Shown here in pieces: positions 53,292-61,611 of a stretch of 64,000 nucleotides of DNA (positions are counted from its first letter, which is position 1; each line of letters begins with the position of its first letter). The DNA comes from Lachnospiraceae bacterium. Its GTDB lineage: Bacteria > Bacillota > Clostridia > Lachnospirales > Lachnospiraceae. Made by a program: the position numbers and the translations under genes. The notes beneath the pieces are model-generated. The model was given only the letters and a program-made list of their open reading frames with translations. It had not been told where the DNA came from and searched no databases. The stretch is from NCBI GenBank assembly GCA_024403355.1, contig JAKSRW010000001.1:1-64000 (forward strand). Reading direction: 5' to 3'.

Positions 53292-54548
53292 ATGACTAAC
53301 AAAAAAAAGAAGCATGGTCTTTCAGGTGCGGCAAGGTTTTTTATAGTTATCGGTGCGGCACTGGTTCTGGGATTTATTGGTGCGGTAGCATATATCGGTA
53401 TTAAGAATGAATATCCTGATGATAAAGGCACAGCGATGCTTCAGAATTCGCTGGTGACTGCTGAACCGGTGATAACAGCGGAAAAGACCGATTCTGCGGG
53501 GGAGAAAAAAACTGATACGCCGGAGGCGGCAGAAGCAGTAAGTGCGGATGCAAAGGATTGCAGCGTTACAACGGCTGATGTGTCGGAGGTCGTAAAAAAT
53601 GTAATGCCCGCCATAGTTTCCATTGATTGCAAGACAACTTACAATTATAACAGCTTTTTCGGAATGCCTCAGACCTACGAGGCTACATCGAGCGGTACGG
53701 GCTTTATCATCGGACAGAACGGTGACGAGCTTCTTTTAGCTACAAACAACCATGTTGTTTCGGGTGCGAGCAGTATTACCGTAACCTTTAATAACGGCAA
53801 GAGCGCTGAAGCAAGTGTAAAGGGTACTGATGATTATTATGATCTGGCTGTTATTTCGGTGGATGCGGGAAAGCTTCCCGTAGAGACTCTTTCACAGCTC
53901 AGAGTGGCAGTAATCGGAGATTCTGAAAATATGGGTGTCGGTTCAATGTCCATAGCCATCGGAAATGCTTTGGGATATGGTCAGTCTATCACGGTAGGCT
54001 ACATAAGTGCTCTTAACCGTGTGGTACAGGTAGAGGGCATCGGAATGCTTCTTATCCAGACTGATGCAGCCATAAATCCCGGCAACAGCGGCGGCCCCCT
54101 TCTTAATGCATACGGTGAGGTAATCGGAATTAATTCGGTAAAATACGCGGACAGCTCTGTAGAAGGAATGGGTTATGCGATACCTATGTCCGTAGCGGTT
54201 CCGATAATCAATGAGCTTATGAACCGTGTGGAGCTCAGCTCAAAGGAAATAGGCTACATCGGTATTGACGGAAAAAATGTTACAAGCTCATATTCTGCGG
54301 GCTTTGGAATGCCTAAGGGTGTATATGTTACAAAGGTTGAGAGAAAATCACCGGCTGAACAGGCAGGCATAAGAAGAGGCGATATTATCACAGCAGTAAA
54401 CGGACGAAGCGTAGGTTCGATGGAAGAGCTTGATAAAGTAGTAAATTATCTGAAGGTCGGAACTGAAATCGAGCTAAAGGTAAGCAGGCTGGATGACGGC
54501 AGATATGATTCTGTAACAATAAAGCTTGTACTCGGAAAACGTCCCTGA
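53292..54548 (+). CDS. HtrA/DegP-like membrane-anchored serine protease
   Basis: A 418-residue protein: cytoplasmic start, one membrane helix (about 14-36), a low-complexity linker, trypsin-like domain and one PDZ domain (about 320-405). The triad is His154 (NNHVVSGA), Asp184 (DYYDLAVIS) and Ser266 (NPGNSGGPL). Such proteases degrade misfolded secreted proteins. It lies near sortase and cell-wall protein genes, so envelope quality control is likely. ATG 53292 is chosen because AGAGG lies 7 bases upstream; ATG 53286 sits too near. Confidence 0.93.
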   Translation: MTNKKKKHGLSGAARFFIVIGAALVLGFIGAVAYIGIKNEYPDDKGTAMLQNSLVTAEPVITAEKTDSAGEKKTDTPEAAEAVSADAKDCSVTTADVSEVVKNVMPAIVSIDCKTTYNYNSFFGMPQTYEATSSGTGFIIGQNGDELLLATNNHVVSGASSITVTFNNGKSAEASVKGTDDYYDLAVISVDAGKLPVETLSQLRVAVIGDSENMGVGSMSIAIGNALGYGQSITVGYISALNRVVQVEGIGMLLIQTDAAINPGNSGGPLLNAYGEVIGINSVKYADSSVEGMGYAIPMSVAVPIINELMNRVELSSKEIGYIGIDGKNVTSSYSAGFGMPKGVYVTKVERKSPAEQAGIRRGDIITAVNGRSVGSMEELDKVVNYLKVGTEIELKVSRLDDGRYDSVTIKLVLGKRP

Positions 54549-54590
54549 TAATTTACGGAAGAGCTAAAAAACTAAGATAAAAGACAAAAT

Positions 54591-54630
54591 AAAGACTGAT
54601 AAAGCATCAAAGCCTTATCAGTCTTTTGTT
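54591..54630. terminator. Bidirectional terminator
   Basis: AAAGACTGATAA (54591-54602) pairs with TTATCAGTCTTT (54615-54626). T/A tracts on both sides let it serve the HtrA gene and the minus-strand acidic protein gene that ends at 54634. Confidence 0.85.
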
Positions 54631-54633
54631 TTG

Positions 54634-55818
54634 TTATTTTCTTTTTCTGAAAAATGCTATCAGCGAAGCGGTAAGGGCAAGTGCGGAGATTCCGCCCGTG
54701 CAAGCTACTGCGGTTAAGGGGAAATCATCACCTGTTCTCGGAATCGAATCCTTTGCTGAGGAGTGTGTCGCAGAAGAGGCGGCGGAATTTCCTGTTATAT
54801 TTCCTGAGGAAGCGGAATTGTTCGCTGCGGGGCTGCTGTTTTTATCTGTGTCTGTTTTTCCGGCTGAGCTGCCTGAGGAGTTTTTGTCGGAAAAATTATC
54901 GCTGTTATTTGATGCGGTAGGCTTATCGGTCGGCTTCTTTGAAGAATCGTCGTAGTAGTATTCGTTGTCGGGATAATACCATTCATCATCGTTTTCTAAA
55001 TCTCCGAAGAATTCTTCGTCGTCCTCGCCGTATTCATCATCCTCACCGTAGCCATCATTCTCGTCATCTTCACCGTATTCATCGTCATCATCCCAGTCAT
55101 CGTCATCGGGAATAACGGGAGCCTTGGTAGGAGTCGGAGTAGGAGTGGGAGTAGTCAGGATGTCGTCGTTGTCATCGCCGTCATCTTCGTCATCTTCGTC
55201 ACCGTCATCTTCATCGTCTGAATCATCATTATCGTCATCGTCGTCGTCATCATCATCCTCATCGTAGGAATCAGGGTCATTGAAGACGAAGCCATAGCTT
55301 CCGTAGCTGGGGAATTCGAGCTTTACATAAACCACATCCAGATCGTCTACATACTGCGGCGCAGGACTAAGCTTTGCTTTGCCGGAGGATACGTAGTAGA
55401 GGCTGCAGTCCTCGGGATGCTCCTGGGCATCATCGGGAATGGGACAGTAGACTGTTACTGCATCGGTCTTTTTAGCATCGTCCTTTTCACTGTCGGGATC
55501 CACATACCAGAGGGTAGAGGTGAAGGCGGATACAAGCTGTTTGTCCGTGAGCTTTATTCCGGACTTTGAAAGCACCGCGATGAACTCATCCTCATCATCA
55601 GCCTCAAGATTCAAATAATAATCATCTACATTTGATTTTTCTTTGTTAAATTTGGCGACAATTCCGTTTGAAACCTCACCGGGATATTCATCTACATACA
55701 GACTGTATTCGTCTGAATCATCCAGGTTCACAAGAGGAAGCGCGTAGGCTTTTTCCGGAAGCAGCAGTGAAATAATCAGCAGTACCGTAATCACCGCCGG
55801 GAATAGTTTTCTTTTCAT
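54634..55818 (-). CDS. Very acidic cell-wall surface protein with sortase signal (IPRTG)
   Basis: A 394-residue protein: signal peptide (MKRKLFPAVITVLLIISLLLPEKAYA), a folded N-terminal domain (about 27-185), then an extreme Asp/Glu stretch (poly-Asp from about residue 188), a PTPTPT segment, more acidic repeats with Tyr, a Ser/Asn-rich linker and a C-terminal sorting signal IPRTGDD, hydrophobic helix and RKRK tail. The signal differs from LPxTG in its first residue. A sortase gene lies 38 bp upstream in the same direction. The acidic part may bind calcium or space the domain from the wall. Confidence 0.8.
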   Translation of the reverse strand: MKRKLFPAVITVLLIISLLLPEKAYALPLVNLDDSDEYSLYVDEYPGEVSNGIVAKFNKEKSNVDDYYLNLEADDEDEFIAVLSKSGIKLTDKQLVSAFTSTLWYVDPDSEKDDAKKTDAVTVYCPIPDDAQEHPEDCSLYYVSSGKAKLSPAPQYVDDLDVVYVKLEFPSYGSYGFVFNDPDSYDEDDDDDDDDDNDDSDDEDDGDEDDEDDGDDNDDILTTPTPTPTPTKAPVIPDDDDWDDDDEYGEDDENDGYGEDDEYGEDDEEFFGDLENDDEWYYPDNEYYYDDSSKKPTDKPTASNNSDNFSDKNSSGSSAGKTDTDKNSSPAANNSASSGNITGNSAASSATHSSAKDSIPRTGDDFPLTAVACTGGISALALTASLIAFFRKRK

Positions 55819-55856
55819 AAATAACCGTACCTTTCGGGTAAATAAATGCTCTGCAA

Positions 55857-56672
55857 TCAGTTAATTTTTCTGGCAACCACTACAAAGCGGCCGTCATCAA
55901 CACTGTATTCACAGGTAGCAAGTGTAAGCAGGGTGTCATCTGATTTGGCGCTGACACCGGTATCATAGAGCCTGAGTGCATTAATATTTGCAATATAATA
56001 GTCAAAATCCAGCTCACTGTCCGCATCGATAAAATTGTAGAAACGGAAGGTATTTTCATCCTTGTAGGCCACACGGGTCCTGAAAACAGCAATAACCTCA
56101 TACACGGCCTCTTCATATATAGTATCAAATCGGATGATTTTGTGATTTTCGTAATAGTCCTTAGCCTCATATTTCAGTAAATCGGCAAACATATCGCCGT
56201 TTTTCATATTGTGGCCGAAAATCAGAAAGTTTGTACTGGGCTTTTTAACTATACAGCGGGTATCCATAAAGGGAAGTCCGCTGTCGGCATCCTCCTTGTT
56301 GAAATCTCTGTGAAGGTAATATTCTTCGTCATCAAGAGTCTGCATGACAGGGTAGTTAATTTTTGTATTATCAATTGATATCCAGCCCACAAGGTCCTGA
56401 TTGCGGGAGTAGAGCAGGCTGTATTTCGAAATAACGCTGTTATCATCGTTGCTGTCACCGGGAGAGAGAAGAACCGTTCCGCCGGTAGATTCGTCTGTTG
56501 TGTATTCCAGCTTTGAATTGCCGATGTCCTCTGTCAGCTTTTGAATGTTCTCTGCCTCATGAAAGGAGCTGAGACTTCTGAAAACAAGCATTACTATGCA
56601 GACAATCAGAACAATCAGGCTTATTACCGCAACAAGAATAAGAGCAAGGGATTTGTTGCTGCTTTGCTTCAT
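55857..56672 (-). CDS. Class B sortase
   Basis: A 271-residue membrane-anchored sortase. N-terminal helix (about 9-31); catalytic His154 (FGHNMKNGDMF), Cys254 (LTLATCEYS) and Arg262 (GRFVVVAR). The extra helical segment between His and Cys and the TLATCEYS motif are typical of class B. It anchors proteins by cutting a pentapeptide signal and joining them to peptidoglycan. The next gene encodes a protein with an IPRTG signal, its likely substrate. It has a promoter shared in a divergent region with the GH39 gene. Confidence 0.92.
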   Translation of the reverse strand: MKQSSNKSLALILVAVISLIVLIVCIVMLVFRSLSSFHEAENIQKLTEDIGNSKLEYTTDESTGGTVLLSPGDSNDDNSVISKYSLLYSRNQDLVGWISIDNTKINYPVMQTLDDEEYYLHRDFNKEDADSGLPFMDTRCIVKKPSTNFLIFGHNMKNGDMFADLLKYEAKDYYENHKIIRFDTIYEEAVYEVIAVFRTRVAYKDENTFRFYNFIDADSELDFDYYIANINALRLYDTGVSAKSDDTLLTLATCEYSVDDGRFVVVARKIN

Positions 56673-56753
56673 TCAATCTGCCTTTCCTTTATCAATCCCG
56701 CAATAATTCGTTTTTGCATACATATTGTGGAATAGATTTTTCTGTTCACTTTA

Positions 56754-56782
56754 ATTATAATTAATTTAGTGTGTTAATGCAA
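56754..56782 (-). promoter_or_regulatory. Promoter of the sortase operon
   Basis: On the minus strand TTGCAT (56777-56782), 17-bp spacer, TATAAT (56754-56759). Confidence 0.65.
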
Positions 56783-56786
56783 GAAT

Positions 56787-56820
56787 TACCATTCACAAAA
56801 TGATTTATGAATGGTATACT
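56787..56820 (+). promoter_or_regulatory. GH39 promoter with overlapping inverted-repeat operator
   Basis: TACCATTCA (56787-56795) and TGAATGGTA (56808-56816) form a perfect 9-bp inverted repeat with a 12-bp spacer. The promoter TTCACA (56792-56797) - 17 bp - TATACT (56815-56820) overlaps both arms, the layout expected for a repressor site. The left arm lies 5 bp from the sortase -35 box. Confidence 0.6.
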
Positions 56821-56853
56821 AATAATACTATTTGCGAAAGGCAGGATGTCAGT

Positions 56854-58371
56854 ATGAAAAAGGATTTTTCGGCAGAGAAGGGCAAGGTAATTGCATTTGA
56901 GAACAACGTGGATTTCTGCGTTGGTACAGGCAGAATGGGGCTTGCGCTTCAAAGGGAATACATGGAGCAGTTAAAGGCTGTTCAGGAGGATATTGGCTTC
57001 AAATATATCAGAGGTCACGGACTTTTTTCCGATGATATGGCTATTTATCATGAGTATAAGGATGAAAATGACGAGGTTAAGGTAGAGTATAATTTTACAT
57101 ATCTTGATCTGGTTATGGATAATTATCTTAAATTAGATATTCGTCCCTTTATTGAGCTTGGTTTTATGCCCTATAAGCTCGCAAGCGGCACACAGACCAT
57201 ATTTTACTGGAGAGGAAATACCACACCCCCCAAGTCATATGAAATGTGGAATGATCTGGTTGTGGCAACGCTTAAGCATCTTATGGACAGATACGGTGCG
57301 GACGAGGTAGTAACCTGGCCTATCGAGGTATGGAATGAGCCCAATCTTCCCGGCTTCTGGGAGAAGGCGGATATGAATGAGTACCTTGTACTTTTTGAGA
57401 ACAGCTTCAATGCAATCAAGAAGCTTGACAGCCGTTTCCGTATCGGAGGACCCGCAATCTGCGGCGTTGAGGATGTGAAGCATATGCGCTTCTTCATGGA
57501 TTTCCTTAAGGAGAAGAAGATTAAAATTGACTTCATCACCCGTCATCACTATACCTCAGAGCCACCCGAGAGAGGCGGACATTACTCATATATTCAGCTT
57601 ACCGAGCTCAATGAAAGCTTTAAGTCGGTTGAAAATTCACGTGAAATTATCGACAGCTATCCCGAGTATAAGGGACTTGAGATGCACATTACCGAGTTCA
57701 ATACCTCGTATGTGCCCAACGCACCCATCCATGATACCAACAGGAATGCGGCATATGTTGCAAGCATGCTTGCAAAGTTCCCTGAAACCTGTGCATCATA
57801 CTCATACTGGACCTTCGGCGATATTTTCGAGGAAATGGGCGTTCCTTTTTCACCCTTCTACGGCGGCTTCGGTATGATGGCTAACCGCGGTATCAGAAAG
57901 CCTACCTATTATGCCTTTAAGTTTTTCAAGGATATCAAGGCAAATGACGGTGCATGCGTGATTAAGAACGAGAATTCCGTTGTATGTCTCGATAAGGACG
58001 GCGTATACAGAGGCGTTGTATATAACAGCAGAACAAACAGAAACGGTGAAAATCTCGAGGTAAGCTTTACACTTCCCGCAGATGCGGATAAGTATACACT
58101 TATCACAAAGCTTGTTGACGAGAAGACCTGCAATCCTCTCAAGGTATGGCATGACCTTGGTGAGCCTGTTGCACTTTCAGAGGAGCAGATTGAGCTTTTG
58201 AAGGCTTCTGACAAGCCTGCGATTTCTACAGCCGTTGTTGAAGCAAAGGATGCAAATGCAGTGGTTGAAATGAAGCTTGATGAATTTGCACTTATGTATT
58301 TCGAGTTAAAGCCTTTAAAGCAGGCTGGTGACAGAGGCTACGATTACAACAGGGTAGAAGAACTTGGATGA
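56854..58371 (+). CDS. GH39 beta-xylosidase
   Basis: A 505-residue cytoplasmic glycoside hydrolase. Acid/base Glu162 lies in IEVWNEPNLPGFW and the nucleophile Glu281 in MHITEFNTSY; both fit GH39 xylan beta-xylosidases. The (beta/alpha)8 barrel is followed by a beta-sandwich domain. It releases xylose from xylo-oligosaccharides. The start at ATG 56854 follows GGCAGGATG. Its last 8 bases overlap the start of a YlmH-like gene. Xylulokinase lies 4 kb downstream. No signal peptide. Confidence 0.93.
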   Translation: MKKDFSAEKGKVIAFENNVDFCVGTGRMGLALQREYMEQLKAVQEDIGFKYIRGHGLFSDDMAIYHEYKDENDEVKVEYNFTYLDLVMDNYLKLDIRPFIELGFMPYKLASGTQTIFYWRGNTTPPKSYEMWNDLVVATLKHLMDRYGADEVVTWPIEVWNEPNLPGFWEKADMNEYLVLFENSFNAIKKLDSRFRIGGPAICGVEDVKHMRFFMDFLKEKKIKIDFITRHHYTSEPPERGGHYSYIQLTELNESFKSVENSREIIDSYPEYKGLEMHITEFNTSYVPNAPIHDTNRNAAYVASMLAKFPETCASYSYWTFGDIFEEMGVPFSPFYGGFGMMANRGIRKPTYYAFKFFKDIKANDGACVIKNENSVVCLDKDGVYRGVVYNSRTNRNGENLEVSFTLPADADKYTLITKLVDEKTCNPLKVWHDLGEPVALSEEQIELLKASDKPAISTAVVEAKDANAVVEMKLDEFALMYFELKPLKQAGDRGYDYNRVEELG

Positions 58372-59122
58372 TAAAGAATTATTAAAGAAAAGGCTTACGG
58401 AGCTTGCCGGGAAAAGCTATAAATGCAACTGTTTTACATTTACTGATTTTCTCGGCATGTCCGAGCTTGCCGAATTCTACGAATATGAAAAGGAATTGAA
58501 ATTTGCCCACCCTGAGGTCTACGGAGGCCCCGAGGGCTTTGAACGCGGAGTAGTCCGCTTCGGAAACCCTGAGGAGCTGGGTTATGAGGAGCCGTTCCCG
58601 GTGGCAATACTTATCTGCAGTCCTTTGCAGGAAAAGTTTGCGGATGATCTGGGACACAGGGATTTCCTCGGTGCACTTATGAATCTGGGTGTGGAAAGAA
58701 GCGTAATCGGTGATATTATTGTCAGCGGAAAAAAGGCATATATTTTCTGCCTTGAGAGGATTGCCGATTATATCTGCGAAAATATAACGTCCGTAAAGCA
58801 TACAAGTGTAAGGATTGAACGCGCAGGCGAAGATGAGCTTCCCAAAACGCAGAACGATTCTTCGGCTGAAAAAAGAATTCAGGTCCAGTCGGAGCGTTTA
58901 GATGCGGTAATTGCAAAGGTTATGAACATTTCCAGGAGCTCGGCAACAGAATATTTTCGTCAGCAGAAGGTTTTTGTAAACGGAAGAATCACCGAAAACA
59001 CAAGCTATATGTTAAAAAATGATGATGCCGTAACGGTAAGAGGCTTTGGCAGATTTAAGTTTGCGGGTATAGAGGGCACCAGCAGAAAGGGCCGTCTAAA
59101 TGTCATTATTCGGAGTTTCTGA
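58364..59122 (+). CDS. YlmH-like S4-domain RNA-binding protein
   Basis: A 252-residue protein with the YlmH arrangement: an N-terminal domain (MSELAEFYEYEKELKFAHPEVYGG, GVVRFGNPEELGYEEPFPVAILICSP) with HRDFLGALMNLGVERSVIGDI, and a C-terminal S4 domain (SERLDAVIAKVMNISRSSATEYFRQQKVFVNG). YlmH in Bacillus belongs with cell-division genes and ribosome quality control. The start is TTG 58364, overlapping the GH39 stop by 8 bp, with only a weak AGGG site; translation may depend on ribosomes finishing GH39. Confidence 0.88.
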   Translation: MDDKELLKKRLTELAGKSYKCNCFTFTDFLGMSELAEFYEYEKELKFAHPEVYGGPEGFERGVVRFGNPEELGYEEPFPVAILICSPLQEKFADDLGHRDFLGALMNLGVERSVIGDIIVSGKKAYIFCLERIADYICENITSVKHTSVRIERAGEDELPKTQNDSSAEKRIQVQSERLDAVIAKVMNISRSSATEYFRQQKVFVNGRITENTSYMLKNDDAVTVRGFGRFKFAGIEGTSRKGRLNVIIRSF

Positions 59123-59154
59123 TAATTCCGCTTTAATTTTGTCTGTAATTGTGA

Positions 59155-59160
59155 TATGAT
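59155..59160 (+). promoter_or_regulatory. Extended -10 promoter of folE
   Basis: TGATATGAT contains an extended -10 (TG, one base, TATGAT 59155-59160). The -35 region is poor. A GGATTAA/TTAATCC inverted repeat (59186-59208) lies in the leader. Confidence 0.4.
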
Positions 59161-59235
59161 ATCTTGCAAATAAAGGTTTGCAATTGGATTAAACGGATGT
59201 ATTAATCCGAAATAAAGTTAGGTTAGGATACAGAA

Positions 59236-59790
59236 ATGGTAGATAAGGCTAAAATCGAGGAAGCAGTAAAGCTTCTTTTGGAAGGAATGGGTGAGAATCC
59301 TGACAGAGAGGGACTTGTAGATACACCCCAGCGTGTTGCGAGAATGTACGAGGAGATTCTTGCGGGCATGGATGAGGATGCTTCGGTTCATCTGTCACGT
59401 CAGTTTAATGTTGAGGGCAGCGATATCGTCCTTGAAAAGGATATTACCTTCTATTCTATGTGCGAGCATCACCTGCTTCCCTTCTTTGGAAAGGTACATA
59501 TTGCGTATATTCCCGAGGGTAAGGTTGTGGGGCTCAGTAAGCTTGCGAGAACCGTTGAGGTTTATGCAAGAAGACTTCAGCTGCAGGAGCAGATGACACG
59601 CCAGATAGCGGATGCCATTGTGGAAAATCTGAGTCCTAAGGGGGTAATGGTTGTTATTGAGGCAGAGCATACCTGCATGACCATGCGTGGAGTAAAGAAG
59701 CCCGGTTCTGCTACAGTTACTACAGTTACCAGAGGTGAATTTAAAACAAATACAAAGCTTCAGAGGCTTGTAATGGAGGCGTTACATTAA
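59236..59790 (+). CDS. folE: GTP cyclohydrolase I
   Basis: A 184-residue FolE with the zinc/catalytic motif [19 protein letters not shown] and [35 protein letters not shown]. It converts GTP to dihydroneopterin triphosphate, the first step of folate synthesis. folP follows immediately (TAA-ATG), then folB-folK, forming a compact folate operon. Confidence 0.97.
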   Translation: MVDKAKIEEAVKLLLEGMGENPDREGLVDTPQRVARMYEEILAGMDEDASVHLSRQFNVEGSDIVLEKDITFYSMCEHHLLPFFGKVHIAYIPEGKVVGLSKLARTVEVYARRLQLQEQMTRQIADAIVENLSPKGVMVVIEAEHTCMTMRGVKKPGSATVTTVTRGEFKTNTKLQRLVMEALH

Positions 59791-60606
59791 ATGATTATCG
59801 GAAAGAGCTCATTTGAAAAGGGACACACTTATATTATGGGTATAATGAATCTGACACCGGATTCTTTTTCTGACGGCGGTCGTCTTAACTCTCTTGAGGA
59901 GGTTTTGGACCGTGCCGAGGAAATGGTGTCAGAGGGTGTGGATATTATTGACATAGGCGGAGAGTCTACAAGGCCGGGATTTACGCAGATTTCAGTTGAG
60001 GATGAAATTGCGCGCATAGTTCCGGCTGTTTTTGCCATTAAAAAGATGTATGATGTTCCAATCAGTGTGGATACCTACAAGGCAGAGGTTGCCAGGGCTG
60101 CACTTGAGGCAGGGGCTGATTTGATAAATGATGTCTGGGGACTTCAGTATAAGGACGGCGAGCTGATGGCAAAATATATAGCTGAATACGGCGCAGCCTG
60201 CTGTCTTATGCATAACGGCAGGGACAATGAAAATCCCGATGCGGACATAATTGCTTCGGTTCGAAAGGGCCTTGAAAAGAGTGTCGGGATAGCCTTGGAT
60301 GCAGGCATTAAACCTAAAAAAATCATACTTGACCCGGGTATCGGCTTCGGAAAGACCTATGAGCAGAATATGGAGCTTCTGAAGCATTTGAACAGTGTAG
60401 AGCTTGAGGGTTATCCTTCACTTTTAGGTGCATCACGCAAATCGGTAATAGGTGCTACACTTGACCTTCCGGTAGATGAGCGTCTGGAGGGAACTCTTGC
60501 AACAACTGCTTCGGCGGTCTGTGCAAAGTATCTTTTTGCCAGGGTTCATGATGTAAAGGCAAATAAAAGATTTGTAAAGATGTTTGAGGCTCTTAGAGTT
60601 GACTGA
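59791..60606 (+). CDS. folP: Dihydropteroate synthase
   Basis: A 271-residue DHPS with MGIMNLTPDSFSDGG, DIGGESTRPG, ISVDTYKAEVARAALEAGADLINDVWG and DPGIGFGKT; the pterin and p-aminobenzoate binding motifs are complete. It is the target of sulfonamides. Its ATG directly follows the folE stop codon. Confidence 0.97.
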   Translation: MIIGKSSFEKGHTYIMGIMNLTPDSFSDGGRLNSLEEVLDRAEEMVSEGVDIIDIGGESTRPGFTQISVEDEIARIVPAVFAIKKMYDVPISVDTYKAEVARAALEAGADLINDVWGLQYKDGELMAKYIAEYGAACCLMHNGRDNENPDADIIASVRKGLEKSVGIALDAGIKPKKIILDPGIGFGKTYEQNMELLKHLNSVELEGYPSLLGASRKSVIGATLDLPVDERLEGTLATTASAVCAKYLFARVHDVKANKRFVKMFEALRVD

Positions 60607-60624
60607 CAAAAGGAGCGTGTCGGA

Positions 60625-61455
60625 ATGGATACTATACATATAAAAAAGCTTGAGGTTTTTGCTAATCACGGGGTTCATCCCGAGGAAAATGTCCTGGGAC
60701 AGAAATTTGTTATTTCGGCTGACCTTTTCCTGGACCTTCATGATGCGGGCGAGACGGATGATTTAACGACTTCGGTGCATTACGGTCATGCGGCGCTGCT
60801 GATTAAGGAGGTTTGCGAGAATACCACCTTCCTGCTTATCGAAAGACTGGCGGAGGAGATAGCTAATTCGCTTTTACTTAAATTCCCCGTGGAAAAGGTA
60901 AGAGTAGTGGTTGAAAAGCCCTGGGCACCGGTTAAGCTTCCTCTTGAAACGGTGTCTGTCGAGCTTGAAAGAGGCTGGCATACGGCGTATCTTTCCATCG
61001 GCTCGAATATGGGTGATACAAAGCAGCATCTGGAGACGGCCATTGCCATGCTCAACGGGAATGAATGCTGCCGCGTAATGAAGGCCTCGTCATTTCTTAC
61101 CACCAAGCCCTACGGGGGCGTGGAGCAGGCGGATTTCCTTAATGCATGCCTTGAAATAAAGACAATTCTTTCACCCTACAAGCTTCTTGACCTGCTTCAT
61201 GAAATCGAGAACAGCGAGGGAAGAGAGCGTATTATCCGCTGGGGTCCGAGAACACTCGATCTGGATATTTTATTGTATGACAATGAAATTATATACGATG
61301 ATGTCCTGAAAATACCCCATATTGACATGCATAACAGGCGGTTTGTGCTTGAGCCTCTTTGCGAGATTGCACCCTATGCAATTCATCCCGTGCTGGGTAC
61401 TTCGGTAATGAAGCTTCATGAAAATCTGCGTGAAAAAGAGAATAGCACTTTTTGA
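60625..61455 (+). CDS. folK: Bifunctional dihydroneopterin aldolase / HPPK
   Basis: A 276-residue fusion. Residues 1-about 118 are FolB (MDTIHIKKLEVFANHGVHPEENVLGQKFVISADLFLDL); residues about 119-276 are FolK (AYLSIGSNMGDTKQHLETAI, then WGPRTLDLDILLYDNEIIYDDVLKIPHIDMHNRRFVLEPLCEIAP). Together they turn dihydroneopterin into hydroxymethyl-dihydropterin diphosphate, the substrate of FolP encoded just before. Fusion of the two is known in Firmicutes. AAAGGAGCG precedes the ATG. Confidence 0.95.
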   Translation: MDTIHIKKLEVFANHGVHPEENVLGQKFVISADLFLDLHDAGETDDLTTSVHYGHAALLIKEVCENTTFLLIERLAEEIANSLLLKFPVEKVRVVVEKPWAPVKLPLETVSVELERGWHTAYLSIGSNMGDTKQHLETAIAMLNGNECCRVMKASSFLTTKPYGGVEQADFLNACLEIKTILSPYKLLDLLHEIENSEGRERIIRWGPRTLDLDILLYDNEIIYDDVLKIPHIDMHNRRFVLEPLCEIAPYAIHPVLGTSVMKLHENLREKENSTF

Positions 61456-61518
61456 CGAAAAATGAGCAAAAACGTACTATTGCATAACCAAATATTTCAT
61501 TGATTTAATTCGTGTTTT

Positions 61519-61547
61519 TTGGTACTCTATTATTGATAAGGTATAAA
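61519..61547 (+). promoter_or_regulatory. Promoter of the DUF4867-xylulokinase genes
   Basis: TTGGTA (61519-61524), 17-bp spacer, TATAAA (61542-61547). The -10 box overlaps the left arm of the terminator hairpin of the folate operon. Confidence 0.5.
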
Positions 61548-61587
61548 ATCCGGAATATGGGTTTTGACTTCCGGATTTTACGTTTTT
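61545..61587 (+). terminator. Terminator hairpin of the folate operon, overlapping the next promoter
   Basis: AAAATCCGGAA (61545-61555) and TTCCGGATTTT (61569-61579) form a perfect 11-bp stem with a 13-base loop, followed by ACGTTTTT. Transcripts from the local promoter would start inside the left arm and so not form the full hairpin. Confidence 0.7.
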
Positions 61588-61611
61588 ATAACGAGAAGGG
61601 AGATAATTTCG

